DNA of 64,000 bases from Canibacter zhoujuaniae (lineage in GTDB: Bacteria; Actinomycetota; Actinomycetes; Actinomycetales; Microbacteriaceae). Positions 43,082-52,244 of this stretch are shown here, one piece after another; position 1 is the first letter of the stretch; each line of letters opens with the position of its first letter. Location: assembly GCF_011752005.1 (NCBI RefSeq), contig NZ_JAAIJZ010000003.1, forward strand, positions 1 to 64,000, in the 5' to 3' direction. The notes beneath the pieces were generated by a model, which searched no databases, had not been told where the DNA came from, and saw nothing but the letters and a program-made list of their open reading frames with translations. Position numbers and translations under genes: made by a program.

Positions 43082-45238
43082 TTAGTCGAGCACTGTCGGG
43101 TTCAGGATCTGACGCACAACAGCTTCACCGTACCGCTCGATATCTGGGAGAGCGTTGGCCTTCTCTGTCGTGTCGTCAGATTCGTTCTCAGTCACTACTC
43201 GCTGCTGGGTCTGCTCGTGCTGCGCCTGCTCTTGCTGTGCTGGTTGGGGCTGTATCGCGGGTGAGCGGTCAGTGGCGGGTGGTTGAGGTGCAGCTATCTG
43301 CTCAGCGGGATCAGCAGACTCAGCGGGCTCTGCCTGTATCTTGCCAGCATTAGCTGAGGGCGCGTTAAGCGCTGCTTTAACCAATGCTTCTGCGGTAACC
43401 AAATTACCCGCGGGAGAAGGCTCCTCAGGCTCGGAGCTGTCACGAATACCCGGAATCGGTGGCGCTGGATGATCTGCAGCAATCGGCTGCGGAACAAAAC
43501 CAACCGTAAACCCCAGAGCACCCTCAAGAATGTCTCGCACCGCTGTTGCAGCCGTGCTCCTAAAGGTTTGCAGATCGTGGGGGCTACGAAAACCGACGGT
43601 AAATTTCTCCTCTTTGAGGCGCAGTGGCACCGCAAGATTTGCGGCACGAAAAACGGTTTCATCCCCCACTGCTAGTTCTTCAAGCACTTCGCCCCAGACC
43701 GCATAGAGTGCGTCGCCTTCAAGGTCTGCGCCGGCTGTCTCGGGTTGTGCTGTTGCGGTATCACGCAAAAACTCAGTTGAGGGTGGGGCCTGTTCAATTC
43801 GCTGCATCTGAGCTTTGAGATTTGCGCGCACATCTGCGGCATTCTCTGACGATACCGCTGCTGTTTGGGCTTCGGGAGCAAGCTCTGCAGTGCGGCCCGG
43901 CTCGCTCTCTGCCAAGAAAGCGCGGGTAGCGGCGAGCGCATTAAGGCTCTCTCCTGCGGATGACGCACCAGAGTGTGGCGTCGCCTGCTTTTCCTGCTGC
44001 GGAGGCTGTGCAGCAGGAAAAGGTGTGCCGGTTTGGAGGGGCGCAGTCGCTGCTGCTGCCTGCGTATCTTGTCGCGCAGCAGTGCCTGCGGGAATGCTAG
44101 CGCTACCGGCGGGAAGAGCCCCGGTTGCCCCGCCGGATGGCACCGCGAGCGCGCGCGCAATTAACAGCTCAAGCTGCAGTCGCGGCGCGGTTGCGCCACC
44201 CATACTGTCAAGGCCCGCACTCACCGTATCAGCAATGTTAGAGAGCTCCGCTGGCGCAAAAGCCTGCGCCTGCGTGAACATGGCGGTGAGTGTGTCTTGC
44301 GACTCGCCTCGAAACACACTGTCTGCGCCCTCCACACTCGTTGCGGCGATGACAATAAGGTCGCGCATCCGGTTGAGCAGATCTTCGGTGAAGCGGCGCG
44401 GATCTTGCCCGGTTTGAATAACCCGCTCGATCACCTTGAATGCGGCTGCCGCATCGCGCGCTGCGAGCGCTGAAACTGTTTCATTAATCAACTCTGCGCT
44501 CGTGTAGCCGAGCAGCGCTGTTGCACGCTGCACAGAAACCGTATCACCGTCACTACCGGCGATTAACTGATCGAGAATTGAGAGGGTATCGCGCGCAGAT
44601 CCGCCGCCTGCACGAACTAATAGCGAAAGCACTCCGGGCTCTAAATTTACGCCCTCAGCCTGGCATATTTGTTCCACATAATCACCGAGTGTGCCCGGCG
44701 CGATAAGCCGAAACGGATAGTGGTGCGTGCGTGAGCGGATCGTCCCCAAAACCTTTTCAGGTTCGGTGGTTGCAAAAATAAACTTTAAATACTCTGGTGG
44801 CTCTTCCACGATTTTTAGCAGTGCGTTAAAGCCCGCTGATGTCACCATGTGAGCTTCATCGATGATGAATATTTTGTAGCGGTCGCGTGCTGGCGCATAG
44901 GTTGCACGCTCACGCAAATCGCGGGCGTCATCAACACCACCGTGGCTTGCAGCGTCTATCTCAACTACGTCAATCGAGCCGCCCCCGGTGCGGCTGAGCT
45001 CAACACAGCTCTGACACTTACCGCACGGCATATCTGTCGGCCCCTCAGCGCAGTTCAAGCAGCGCGCTAACACTCTGGCTGAAGTTGTTTTACCGCACCC
45101 GCGCGGCCCGCTAAAGAGGTAGGCGTGACCCACTTTACCGTTACGTAAAGCCGCCATCAGCGGCTCCGTAACATGCTGTTGCCCGATCATCTCAGCGAAA
45201 TTTTCGGGACGGTAGCGTCGGTATAGTGCGGTAGCCAT
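43082..45238 (-). CDS. dnaX: DNA polymerase III subunit gamma/tau
   Basis: Clamp-loader ATPase. The 718-residue product has Walker A GPRGCGKTT near residue 46, a cysteine zinc module (CLNC, CGKCQSC), Walker B IIDEAHM near 125 and the sensor region, then a long Ala/Pro/Gln-rich linker (about 370-480 and again near the end). A tau-type C-terminal region contacts the polymerase. ATG 45238 is preceded by TACGAT seven bases upstream, so it is probably leaderless. Divergent from pta. Confidence 0.96.
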   Translation of the reverse strand: MATALYRRYRPENFAEMIGQQHVTEPLMAALRNGKVGHAYLFSGPRGCGKTTSARVLARCLNCAEGPTDMPCGKCQSCVELSRTGGGSIDVVEIDAASHGGVDDARDLRERATYAPARDRYKIFIIDEAHMVTSAGFNALLKIVEEPPEYLKFIFATTEPEKVLGTIRSRTHHYPFRLIAPGTLGDYVEQICQAEGVNLEPGVLSLLVRAGGGSARDTLSILDQLIAGSDGDTVSVQRATALLGYTSAELINETVSALAARDAAAAFKVIERVIQTGQDPRRFTEDLLNRMRDLIVIAATSVEGADSVFRGESQDTLTAMFTQAQAFAPAELSNIADTVSAGLDSMGGATAPRLQLELLIARALAVPSGGATGALPAGSASIPAGTAARQDTQAAAATAPLQTGTPFPAAQPPQQEKQATPHSGASSAGESLNALAATRAFLAESEPGRTAELAPEAQTAAVSSENAADVRANLKAQMQRIEQAPPSTEFLRDTATAQPETAGADLEGDALYAVWGEVLEELAVGDETVFRAANLAVPLRLKEEKFTVGFRSPHDLQTFRSTAATAVRDILEGALGFTVGFVPQPIAADHPAPPIPGIRDSSEPEEPSPAGNLVTAEALVKAALNAPSANAGKIQAEPAESADPAEQIAAPQPPATDRSPAIQPQPAQQEQAQHEQTQQRVVTENESDDTTEKANALPDIERYGEAVVRQILNPTVLD

Positions 45239-45344
45239 GTCATCTATCGTACCGGCCGCAACTGTGACTTTCTAAGGCCGGAAGGAAGCTGTTAACAGGC
45301 AAATTTACGATGATTTTTAATGACACCTCGGCTACCCTTAAAGC

Positions 45345-47471
45345 GTGACCGCACGAATTTATCTCACCGCTGTTGATGGCAGATCAGGAAAAAGCGCTGT
45401 TGCACTCGGAGTTGTCTATTCTCTGCTGAAACAAACACCGCGGGTGGGTATTTTCCGTCCGCTGATCCGCTCTGGCGAAACTAAGGATCGGGTGTTACAG
45501 CTGCTCATCGCTGCCGCGCACAGCGATTTGAGCTATGAGGAGAGCATCGGCGTCACCTACGAAGCAGCACACAATGACCCTGAGCAAGCGCTGTCGGAAA
45601 TCGTCTCACGCTATAAGAAACTTGAGTCGAAGTGTGACGCGGTCGTAATTGTTGGATCCGACTATACAGATATTCCCGCTCCGACGGAGTTTGCTTTCAA
45701 CGCAAAAATTGCTGCAAATCTGGACGCTCCGGTGCTGCTGGTTATCGGAGGGCGCGATGCAAGCGGTCTAGAAACCCTTGGGCAGCTACCGGCGCGCACC
45801 CCACGCGAGCTGGCTTCAACCGTGGATTCCGCGTTAACGCAACTAAAAGAGGCGCACGCCCGCCATATTGCGACAGTTATTAACCGGGCAGACGCTAATA
45901 CCTTAGACGAGATCATCAGCACGGTTCAAAAAGAGGTGCCGAATTCTCCTGTGTGGGCAATCCCCGAAAACGAACTGCTTGTTGCTCCAAGTGTTGCAAC
46001 AGTGCTCAATTCGATTGGTGGCACTCTGGTGCGCGGCGACGCAGAGCTGCTTGACCGAGAAATTCGCGGCATTGTTATCGCCGGTATGCACATGGAGCAC
46101 GTGCTCGGGCGTCTCACAGAGGGCGCCGTCATCGTTGTGCCGGCAGATCGCAGTGAAACCCTCTTAGCGGTAGTTATGGCGCACGAAGCAACCACTTTCC
46201 CCACGATCGCTGCTGTGGTTATGAACGGTGATTTTCCGCTTGTGCCCGATGTTGAACGGCTCCTCGACGGCATCAAATCAAGCCTGCCGATTATCCGTGT
46301 AAACAGCGGCACCTTCGATACAGTGCAGGCTATCGTCCGCGCTCGAGGTCTTCTCTCAGAGACCGCACAGCGTAAATTCGACACGGTTTATGAGCTGTTC
46401 ACCTCACACGTTGACGTTGACGAGCTGCAGCGTTTGCTGGCGGTGGATACTTCAAACGTCCGCACCCCGCTGATGTTTGCCTACGACCTATTTGAGCGGG
46501 CGTCTGCGACGAGCAGCCACATAGTGCTTCCTGAGGGCAACGATGACCGGGTGCTGCGCGCAGCGAGCACTGCGCTGTCTCGCGGCATTGCGCAGCTCAC
46601 AATTCTTGGTGATGAAACCGAGGTGCGTCGGCGTGCTGGAGAGCTCGGTCTAGACCTGTCTAAGGTGGCGATCATCAACCCCGAAAATAGTGACCTAGTT
46701 GAAGAGTTTGCTGCTGAATACGCTCGTCTGCGTGCGCACAAAGGCGTCACGCTAGAAACCGCCCGCGAGCGCGTCACCGATGTCAGCTACTTCGGCACGA
46801 TGATGGTGCATATGGGTTTGGCAGACGGAATGGTCTCTGGCGCTGCGCACACAACCGCCCACACAATTAAACCAAGCTTCGAAATTATTAAAACAAAACC
46901 GGGCACCTCTGTTGTTTCGAGCGTTTTCTTCATGGCCCTTGCAGATCGGGTGTTGGTTTACGGGGACTGTGCGGTTAACCCCGATCCGACTGCTGCACAA
47001 CTTGCTGATATTGCAATCTCGTCTGCAGACACAGCCGCACAGTTTGGAGTTGAGCCGCGTATCGCGATGCTCTCCTACTCAACCGGCGAGTCGGGTTATG
47101 GAGCTGATGTTGATAAAGTGCGGGCGGCCACCAAGCTAGCTAAGGAACGCCGCCCAGACCTGCTTATCGAAGGACCGATCCAATACGATGCGGCTAGCGA
47201 TCCCGCAACCGGCGCAGCAAAACTGCCAGGGTCTGAGGTTGCGGGGCGAGCAACTGTGTTTATTTTTCCTGATCTCAACACCGGTAACAACACCTATAAA
47301 GCGGTGCAACGCTCGGCTGCTGCAATCGCAGTCGGCCCGGTTTTGCAAGGGTTAAACAAGCCGGTTAATGATCTGTCTCGTGGTGCAACCACTGTCGATA
47401 TTGTGAACACTATCGCGATTACCGCGGTGCAGGCGGGATTAGCTACAACCGGTAATGGGGAGACGGAATGA
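45345..47471 (+). CDS. pta: Phosphate acetyltransferase
   Basis: Interconverts acetyl-CoA and acetyl phosphate. The 708-residue long form has an N-terminal P-loop domain (DGRSGKSAVALG near residue 10), a central DRTGG domain and the C-terminal catalytic PTA domain (about 375-700, with VLPEGNDDRVLRAA and SYSTGESGYG). GTG 45345 has TACCCT six bases upstream and no ribosome binding site. Its stop overlaps the ackA ATG by four bases. Confidence 0.96.
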   Translation: MTARIYLTAVDGRSGKSAVALGVVYSLLKQTPRVGIFRPLIRSGETKDRVLQLLIAAAHSDLSYEESIGVTYEAAHNDPEQALSEIVSRYKKLESKCDAVVIVGSDYTDIPAPTEFAFNAKIAANLDAPVLLVIGGRDASGLETLGQLPARTPRELASTVDSALTQLKEAHARHIATVINRADANTLDEIISTVQKEVPNSPVWAIPENELLVAPSVATVLNSIGGTLVRGDAELLDREIRGIVIAGMHMEHVLGRLTEGAVIVVPADRSETLLAVVMAHEATTFPTIAAVVMNGDFPLVPDVERLLDGIKSSLPIIRVNSGTFDTVQAIVRARGLLSETAQRKFDTVYELFTSHVDVDELQRLLAVDTSNVRTPLMFAYDLFERASATSSHIVLPEGNDDRVLRAASTALSRGIAQLTILGDETEVRRRAGELGLDLSKVAIINPENSDLVEEFAAEYARLRAHKGVTLETARERVTDVSYFGTMMVHMGLADGMVSGAAHTTAHTIKPSFEIIKTKPGTSVVSSVFFMALADRVLVYGDCAVNPDPTAAQLADIAISSADTAAQFGVEPRIAMLSYSTGESGYGADVDKVRAATKLAKERRPDLLIEGPIQYDAASDPATGAAKLPGSEVAGRATVFIFPDLNTGNNTYKAVQRSAAAIAVGPVLQGLNKPVNDLSRGATTVDIVNTIAITAVQAGLATTGNGETE

Positions 47472-48679
47472 GCACGGTTCTTGTCGTCAATAGCGGCTCT
47501 TCCTCACTCAAGTATCAGCTAATCGATGCCACCACTGAAACACGCATCGCAAGCGGTCTAATAGAGCGGATCGGTGAGCCTACAGCCTCTCTCAATCACA
47601 GGGCTGGGGCGCAAACCTACAACAGCACTCTCCCCATTGCGGATCACGAACAGGCATTCGCCGCGATGAGCGAGGCATTCGATGCGACCGGCGCCCCGCT
47701 GGGTGATCTCGAGCTAACGGTCGTGGGGCACCGTGTAGTGCAGGGTGGCGCAGAGTTTATCGCGCCAACGCTAATCGATGATCGGGTTGCTGCACGTATT
47801 TTAGCGCTCGCACCACTTGCACCACTGCACAATCCCGGCCAGCACGCGGGCATACAGGCGGCACGCGCACTGTTTCCGAACACTCCGCACGTTGCGGTGT
47901 TTGATACCGCATTTCATCAGAGTATGCCTCAAGATGCATACAGCTACGCGATTGATGCGGAAATTAGTGAAAAATACAGTGTGCGCCGATACGGTTTTCA
48001 TGGCACAAGTCACCAGTTTGTGTCGCAGGCGGCAGCTGATTTTCTGAAACGGCCGCTTGCTGACCTAAACCAAATTGTGCTGCACCTCGGCAACGGCGCT
48101 AGTGTCTGCGCAGTAAAAGGCGGCAAATCTGTCAACACCTCGATGGGAATGACGCCGCTTGAAGGGCTTGTTATGGGGTCACGCTCCGGTGACCTCGATC
48201 CCTCAATAATTTTTTATCTCAATCGAGTAGCTGGGTTCAGCGTCGATGAAATTGACAATATTCTTAATAAACGCAGTGGTCTGTTGGGCATGACAGGTGA
48301 TGCTGACATGCGTGATGTCACTAGGCGCGCAGCTGCCGGAGATGAAGCAGCAAATTTGGCGCTTAATGTCTATGCCCGCCGGGTCCGCAAATATATAGGC
48401 GCCTATATGCTTGATCTTGGTCGCTTGGATACGCTCGTATTCACCGCTGGCGTTGGAGAAAATGCAAGCCTGCCACGCGAGCTGATTTGCGCCGGGTTAG
48501 AAAACTTTGGGTTAAAGCTGGATCCTGAATTAAACGCTGCTCCTAATACTGGCGCGCGGCGTATCAGCGCTGCTGATTCTCAGGTTGAAATTTTAGTAAT
48601 CCCCACCGATGAAGAGCTCGCAATCGCTAGGCAGGCATTCACCCTGGCAGGTTCATCTGTGAGTCTCGAAAACCTATAA
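47468..48679 (+). CDS. ackA: Acetate kinase
   Basis: Makes ATP and acetate from acetyl phosphate, or the reverse. The 403-residue product has the N-terminal NSGSSSLKYQ, a middle FHGTSHQF near residue 178, the signature HLGNGASVCAV with MGMTPLEGLVMGSRSGD near 225, and TAGVGENA near 325. Translationally coupled to pta. Together they form the acetate overflow/assimilation pathway. Confidence 0.97.
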   Translation: MSTVLVVNSGSSSLKYQLIDATTETRIASGLIERIGEPTASLNHRAGAQTYNSTLPIADHEQAFAAMSEAFDATGAPLGDLELTVVGHRVVQGGAEFIAPTLIDDRVAARILALAPLAPLHNPGQHAGIQAARALFPNTPHVAVFDTAFHQSMPQDAYSYAIDAEISEKYSVRRYGFHGTSHQFVSQAAADFLKRPLADLNQIVLHLGNGASVCAVKGGKSVNTSMGMTPLEGLVMGSRSGDLDPSIIFYLNRVAGFSVDEIDNILNKRSGLLGMTGDADMRDVTRRAAAGDEAANLALNVYARRVRKYIGAYMLDLGRLDTLVFTAGVGENASLPRELICAGLENFGLKLDPELNAAPNTGARRISAADSQVEILVIPTDEELAIARQAFTLAGSSVSLENL

Positions 48680-48717
48680 ACGGCGGTGCTCTAGAAAGAG
48701 CTCCACAGAAACAAAAC

Positions 48718-48804
48718 GGCCCTCGCACACCCGTCAGAGCTCAGGTACCCTTGCTGCATTTCTGCCCTGGGGGAGTTAACCAAGATAACGTCGCACGAGG
48801 AGCC
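48718..48804 (-). ncRNA. ffs: Signal recognition particle RNA (small bacterial type)
   Basis: On the minus strand, the 5' GGC at 48804 pairs with the 3' GCC at 48718, and a long helix encloses the conserved Ffh-binding core: CCCCCAGGGCAGAAATGC followed by AGCAAGGG. The apical tetraloop is GAAA instead of the more usual GGAA. A T-rich run (GTTTTGTTT) follows at 48711-48717 and may terminate it. Ends are approximate. Confidence 0.85.
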
Positions 48805-48826
48805 GGTATTTAGTCTACCCGAAACA

Positions 48827-48867
48827 ATACAAAACGCCCCGGGCAACACACAGGAAACCCGGGGCGT
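48827..48867 (-). terminator. Terminator after rplL
   Basis: A perfect 10-bp GC-rich stem (48834-48843 with 48858-48867, ACGCCCCGGG/CCCGGGGCGT) followed on the minus strand by TTTTGTATTG. Classical rho-independent form. Confidence 0.92.
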
Positions 48868-48904
48868 CGTTAGTTACGCGACGAGCGCGTGACTAACACA
48901 GAAC

Positions 48905-49288
48905 TTAAGCAAGCTTAACGGTAGCACCAGCTTCTTCGAGCTTGGTCTTTGCTTCCTCAGCTGCTTCCTTCTTAACACCTTCGAGAACAGTTGCTGGAGC
49001 TGACTCTACGAGTGCCTTTGCCTCACCGAGGCCGAGGCTGGTGAGCTCACGCACAACCTTAATAACTGGAACCTTTGAGCCGCCGTCTGACTCGAGTACA
49101 ACGTCAAACTCGGTCTTCTCTTCAGCTGCAGGAGCGTCGCCACCTGCAGCAGGTGCAGCAGCAACTGCTACTGGAGCTGCAGCTGAAACCTCGAAGGTCT
49201 CTTCGAATGCTTTTACGAACTCTGAGAGCTCGATGAGGGTGAGCTCCTTGAACTGCTCAATAAGCTCTTCGGTTGAAAGCTTAGCCAT
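48905..49288 (-). CDS. rplL: 50S ribosomal protein L7/L12
   Basis: Stalk protein that recruits translation GTPases. The 127-residue product has the N-terminal dimer/L10-binding helix region (MAKLSTEELIEQFKELT), an Ala-rich hinge near residue 45 and the C-terminal domain ending EEAKTKLEEAGATVKLA. Second gene of the rplJ-rplL operon with a strong terminator; rpoB does not follow within the window. Confidence 0.98.
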   Translation of the reverse strand: MAKLSTEELIEQFKELTLIELSEFVKAFEETFEVSAAAPVAVAAAPAAGGDAPAAEEKTEFDVVLESDGGSKVPVIKVVRELTSLGLGEAKALVESAPATVLEGVKKEAAEEAKTKLEEAGATVKLA

Positions 49289-49382
49289 TTTATTTCTCCT
49301 TGAATTTATCGCTCACTACTGTGAACATTGTCGCCCGTGCGTTACGAGCAATTTAGTTTTTTGGTAAACCGATCTCGGTTTG

Positions 49383-49892
49383 TTATGCCTCTTGCTTGTC
49401 GCGCAACGCACCTGCGGCACGGGCAAACCCGGCCATTGGGGCGTTGAACAGAACAGCTGCGCTGGACAGAGATGCCTTCATTGCGCCGGCTGCCTTTGCA
49501 AGCAGCACCTCGCGGCTCTCGAGATCAGCGAGCTTGTTCACCTCAGCAGCGTCAAGAGCGTTGCCATCAAAGATGCCGCCCTTAATTACGAGCTGAGGGT
49601 GTGCCTTAGCGAAGTCACGCAGGCCTTTTGCCACATTTACGGTGTCACCGGTAACGAAAGCAACAGCGGTTGGGCCGCTCAGCAGATCGTCGAGTTCGGT
49701 GATGCCCGCATTGTTTGCGGCAATCTTGACCAGTGTGTTCTTCGCCACGGCGTACGACGCGTCTGCACGAAATGAGTTGCGCAACTCGCGCATCTCACCA
49801 ACAGTCAGACCGCGGTACTCGGTCAGCAAGACGGCGTTTGACTCTTCAAACTTCTTCTGAAGATCAACAACCGCAGCATCCTTCGTCGCCAT
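49383..49892 (-). CDS. rplJ: 50S ribosomal protein L10
   Basis: Stalk base protein that binds 23S rRNA and carries L7/L12 dimers; it also represses its own operon by binding the leader. The 169-residue product begins MATKDAAVVDLQKKF and shows LLTEYRGLTVGEMRELR. ATG 49892 with AGGGAG seven bases upstream is preferred over the upstream open frame to 49946. A leader with an attenuator hairpin precedes it. Confidence 0.97.
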   Translation of the reverse strand: MATKDAAVVDLQKKFEESNAVLLTEYRGLTVGEMRELRNSFRADASYAVAKNTLVKIAANNAGITELDDLLSGPTAVAFVTGDTVNVAKGLRDFAKAHPQLVIKGGIFDGNALDAAEVNKLADLESREVLLAKAAGAMKASLSSAAVLFNAPMAGFARAAGALRDKQEA

Positions 49893-50090
49893 GGCGCTCC
49901 CTAACTTTTCTAGACCCGGCAGCGGTTGCTGTCGGGGGCCGCACACCTTGCTTTCCCAGTAAAACTAAAAAAGCTCCGTGCGCACGCACAGAGCAGACTC
50001 TCAAGGAGTAAAAACTCGTACCTGCGCAGGTCGGCTCTCTTTCGAGGCCCGTTACGAGAGAATATTCTCTTACCGGCGGTCTTTGGCCAG
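49893..50090 (-). promoter_or_regulatory. L10 leader RNA region of rplJL operon
   Basis: About 200 bases of untranslated leader between a predicted promoter and rplJ, containing several hairpins and a terminator-like one. L10 leaders bind the L10(L12)4 complex and control the operon in many bacteria; I infer the same here from position and structure. I cannot confirm the kink-turn binding motif by eye. Confidence 0.6.
49967..49994 (-). terminator. Attenuator hairpin in rplJ leader
   Basis: A 10-bp GC-rich stem (49973-49982 with 49985-49994, one G-T pair; the innermost pairs must open to form a loop) followed on the minus strand by six Ts. It lies about 75 bases before the rplJ start, so it would stop transcription ahead of the operon unless read through. 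Confidence 0.75.
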
Positions 50091-50096
50091 ATATCT

Positions 50097-50126
50097 AATA
50101 TACCTGATGTGTGCGGATCCGCGCAA
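50097..50126 (-). promoter_or_regulatory. Promoter of rplJL operon
   Basis: -35 TTGCGC (50121-50126), an 18-base spacer and -10 TATATT (50097-50102) on the minus strand. Transcription would start near 50090, about 200 bases before rplJ. Confidence 0.6.
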
Positions 50127-50159
50127 GCAGGCGATCCCGAAATCCATCACCCGCGGGGC

Positions 50160-50882
50160 TTAAGGTTTGATCATGTAGCCCGCACCGCGCACAGTATGGA
50201 TCATTTTATCGCCGAGCACATCTATCTTCTTCCGCAGATAGGAGATATAAAGCTCAACCACAGTGTCTTTGCCCTGATAGTCATAGGACCACACGCGGTC
50301 AAGAATTTGCGCCTTTGAGAGCACCCGCCCCGGGTTGCTCATCAGGTAGCGCAAAAGGTCAAACTCTGTTGATGTGAGCTCGATATTCGTCCCGCCGCGC
50401 GAAACTTCATAGCTGTCTTCGTTGAGGCTGAGATTCCCGACACGTAAAATAGCGTCCGGTTCTTGTGGGGCTGCAAGCTGTGAGCGTCGCACAAGGCCGC
50501 GCAGCCGCGCTATCAGTTCTTCTAGGCTGAACGGCTTCACAACGTAATCATCACCACCGGCCGTCAGCCCCTGCACCCGATCCTCAACAGAGTCTTTCGC
50601 GGTGAGAAAGAGCACGGGCACCAAGTATCCTTCGCTGCGGATTTTTGAGAGCACGCCCAAACCGTCTATTTCTGGCATCATAATATCCAGCACCAGCACA
50701 TCAGGGTCAAAGGTGCGCACCTTTTCTATCGCGACAGCGCCATTCTCGGCGAGCTCAACCTCCCATCCGCCGTAGCGGAGGGCCATCGCCACCAGTGAGC
50801 GAATTGATTCTTCATCGTCTACCACGAGTGCGCGCAGTGCGGCACCGCCTGAGCGAGTAAGTTGTGGGGCCATAGACTCCAT
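50160..50882 (-). CDS. OmpR/PhoB-type response regulator, no adjacent kinase
   Basis: The 240-residue product has a receiver domain (ALVVDDEESIRS start, phosphoacceptor Asp in DVLVLDIMMPE near residue 65, TAKDS and the conserved Lys in VVKPFSLEE). A C-terminal winged helix follows, with STEFDLLRYLMSNPGRVLSKAQILD and the recognition region VVELYISYLRKKID. It resembles the TcrX/PrrA/TrcR group. No histidine kinase gene lies on either side. The start may be ATG 50882 or 50873. Confidence 0.93.
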   Translation of the reverse strand: MESMAPQLTRSGGAALRALVVDDEESIRSLVAMALRYGGWEVELAENGAVAIEKVRTFDPDVLVLDIMMPEIDGLGVLSKIRSEGYLVPVLFLTAKDSVEDRVQGLTAGGDDYVVKPFSLEELIARLRGLVRRSQLAAPQEPDAILRVGNLSLNEDSYEVSRGGTNIELTSTEFDLLRYLMSNPGRVLSKAQILDRVWSYDYQGKDTVVELYISYLRKKIDVLGDKMIHTVRGAGYMIKP

Positions 50883-51002
50883 TATTTACAATATTCCTAT
50901 GAATTATCTATGACCGACCTGCGGTCAGCCTGCGCATCCCCCAAAATACGAAACTCCGCCACGCCCAGAGTGCAAAGGCACAGCCACTGGCAGAATATTT
51001 GA

Positions 51003-51596
51003 GTGAGTTTTCTAGAGCGTTTAGTTACTGACGGCAGCAATCATGCCGAGTGGCTACAGGCGCGGTATGCCGGTATCACCGCAAGTGATGTTGCAAAGCT
51101 CGCTAGCCGCACCTCTATCGAATCTACCGCTCGCAATAAACTTCTTAAAGGTGTCTCCGGTGGTGGGTTTGGGAACGCCTACACCCAACACGGCATAGAG
51201 CGCGAACCAGTCATCGCCGCCTGGGTTGAAACCAATTTCGGTATTCATCCGAGCCAGGCGTTGTATCATGCTCCCAACAATCGTCGTCACCTGGCGACAC
51301 CCGACGGGATTCGTGAGCATAACGGCATTATCGAGCTGTCAGAGATTAAAACAACAAATAAGCCGTTTAAAGGCGTGCCCCGCAACTATCTGCGGCAGAT
51401 TTACTGGCAGCAGCACGTGCTCGAAGCCGAACGCACGCTCTTTGTGTGGGAGCAGCACAGTAACTTCATTCCGGTCTCAGATCATCCGCAATGGATGTGG
51501 GTTGAGCGCAATGAGCGCGCCATCAAAGATCTTGTGCAGCTGGCGGATGAGTTGATCGAGCGTCTCCACGAACTCGCTGACGAACAGCGCAGATAG
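51003..51596 (+). CDS. YqaJ-type PD-(D/E)XK nuclease domain protein
   Basis: The 197-residue product matches the YqaJ/lambda-exonuclease-like family: EWLQARYAGITASDVAKLA at the N-terminus, G..E..P near residue 65, then ATPDGI and a late ELSEIKTT giving the D...ExK metal site (about residues 100-115), with NYLRQIYWQQHVL following. Phage relatives are 5'-3' exonucleases for recombination; here it stands alone with no phage genes around. GTG start. Convergent with the PH-domain gene. Confidence 0.8.
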   Translation: MSFLERLVTDGSNHAEWLQARYAGITASDVAKLASRTSIESTARNKLLKGVSGGGFGNAYTQHGIEREPVIAAWVETNFGIHPSQALYHAPNNRRHLATPDGIREHNGIIELSEIKTTNKPFKGVPRNYLRQIYWQQHVLEAERTLFVWEQHSNFIPVSDHPQWMWVERNERAIKDLVQLADELIERLHELADEQRR

Positions 51597-51655
51597 AGCT
51601 GTGACAGCACGATAGCCACAGCTACGCGCACTCCGGCTAAGTCACCGCACGCAGG

Positions 51656-52237
51656 CTAGCTGCGACGCCTGGCAACAAAACTGCTGCCAGCACCCGCCTG
51701 CGGCACACTCGGCTGCGGCACACCGCCGGCATAATACCCCGTCTTGGTGCGAGCCTGCGCGTTATAGTGCTTCTCGATCTGTTCTTGTAAAACCTCAGAG
51801 ATGGCTGCGATACCGGGCACATTAATAAGACGCATTGCATCCGAATCGGTTACTGTTAGGTCGATATCACCGGCGCCAACGAGGCGCTGCAGCGGGCGCC
51901 GCCGTGATGCCACAGTGCGCACCTGCACAATACTGATTTCTTCACGTGTGCGCGTAAAGACACCGCCGCGCACAATAACGCGTCTGGTGGTGATGGTTGT
52001 GCGCCCCGCAAACCACTTAAAAAATGGCACGACAAACCCAACGATTAAAAGCAGTGCTATTCCGCTGGCAACCAACAAATTAGCCCAGGCAGCAGCAAAT
52101 TTTCCGATAAAAGCCCCGGCCAGCACCGCACAAATCAACAGCACTAAGAGCGGGCCGGCTAGCACCGCACCGTGACGGCGAAAACGCACGATAATGCGCT
52201 CCGGCTCGTCAATATACTCTGTTGATTCATAAGCCAT
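51656..52237 (-). CDS. PH-domain membrane protein
   Basis: The 193-residue product has two membrane spans near residues 25-75, a bacterial PH-like domain (RTTITTRRVIVRGGVFTRTREEISIVQV, about 78-155) and a Gly/Pro-rich, Arg-ending tail. This is the YdbS/YdbT-like layout of actinobacterial proteins of unknown function. It starts seven bases after the birA stop, so the two are co-transcribed. Confidence 0.88.
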   Translation of the reverse strand: MAYESTEYIDEPERIIVRFRRHGAVLAGPLLVLLICAVLAGAFIGKFAAAWANLLVASGIALLLIVGFVVPFFKWFAGRTTITTRRVIVRGGVFTRTREEISIVQVRTVASRRRPLQRLVGAGDIDLTVTDSDAMRLINVPGIAAISEVLQEQIEKHYNAQARTKTGYYAGGVPQPSVPQAGAGSSFVARRRS

Positions 52238-52244
52238 AGCCCTC

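Noticed and set aside
45255..45295. SRP-RNA-like motif GGCCGGAAGGAAGC upstream of pta
   Set aside because: There is no long enclosing helix, and a complete SRP RNA is present at 48718-48804.
49893..49946. 18-codon extension of rplJ
   Set aside because: AGGGAG lies just before ATG 49892 and L10 homology starts there; the upstream bases belong to the leader.
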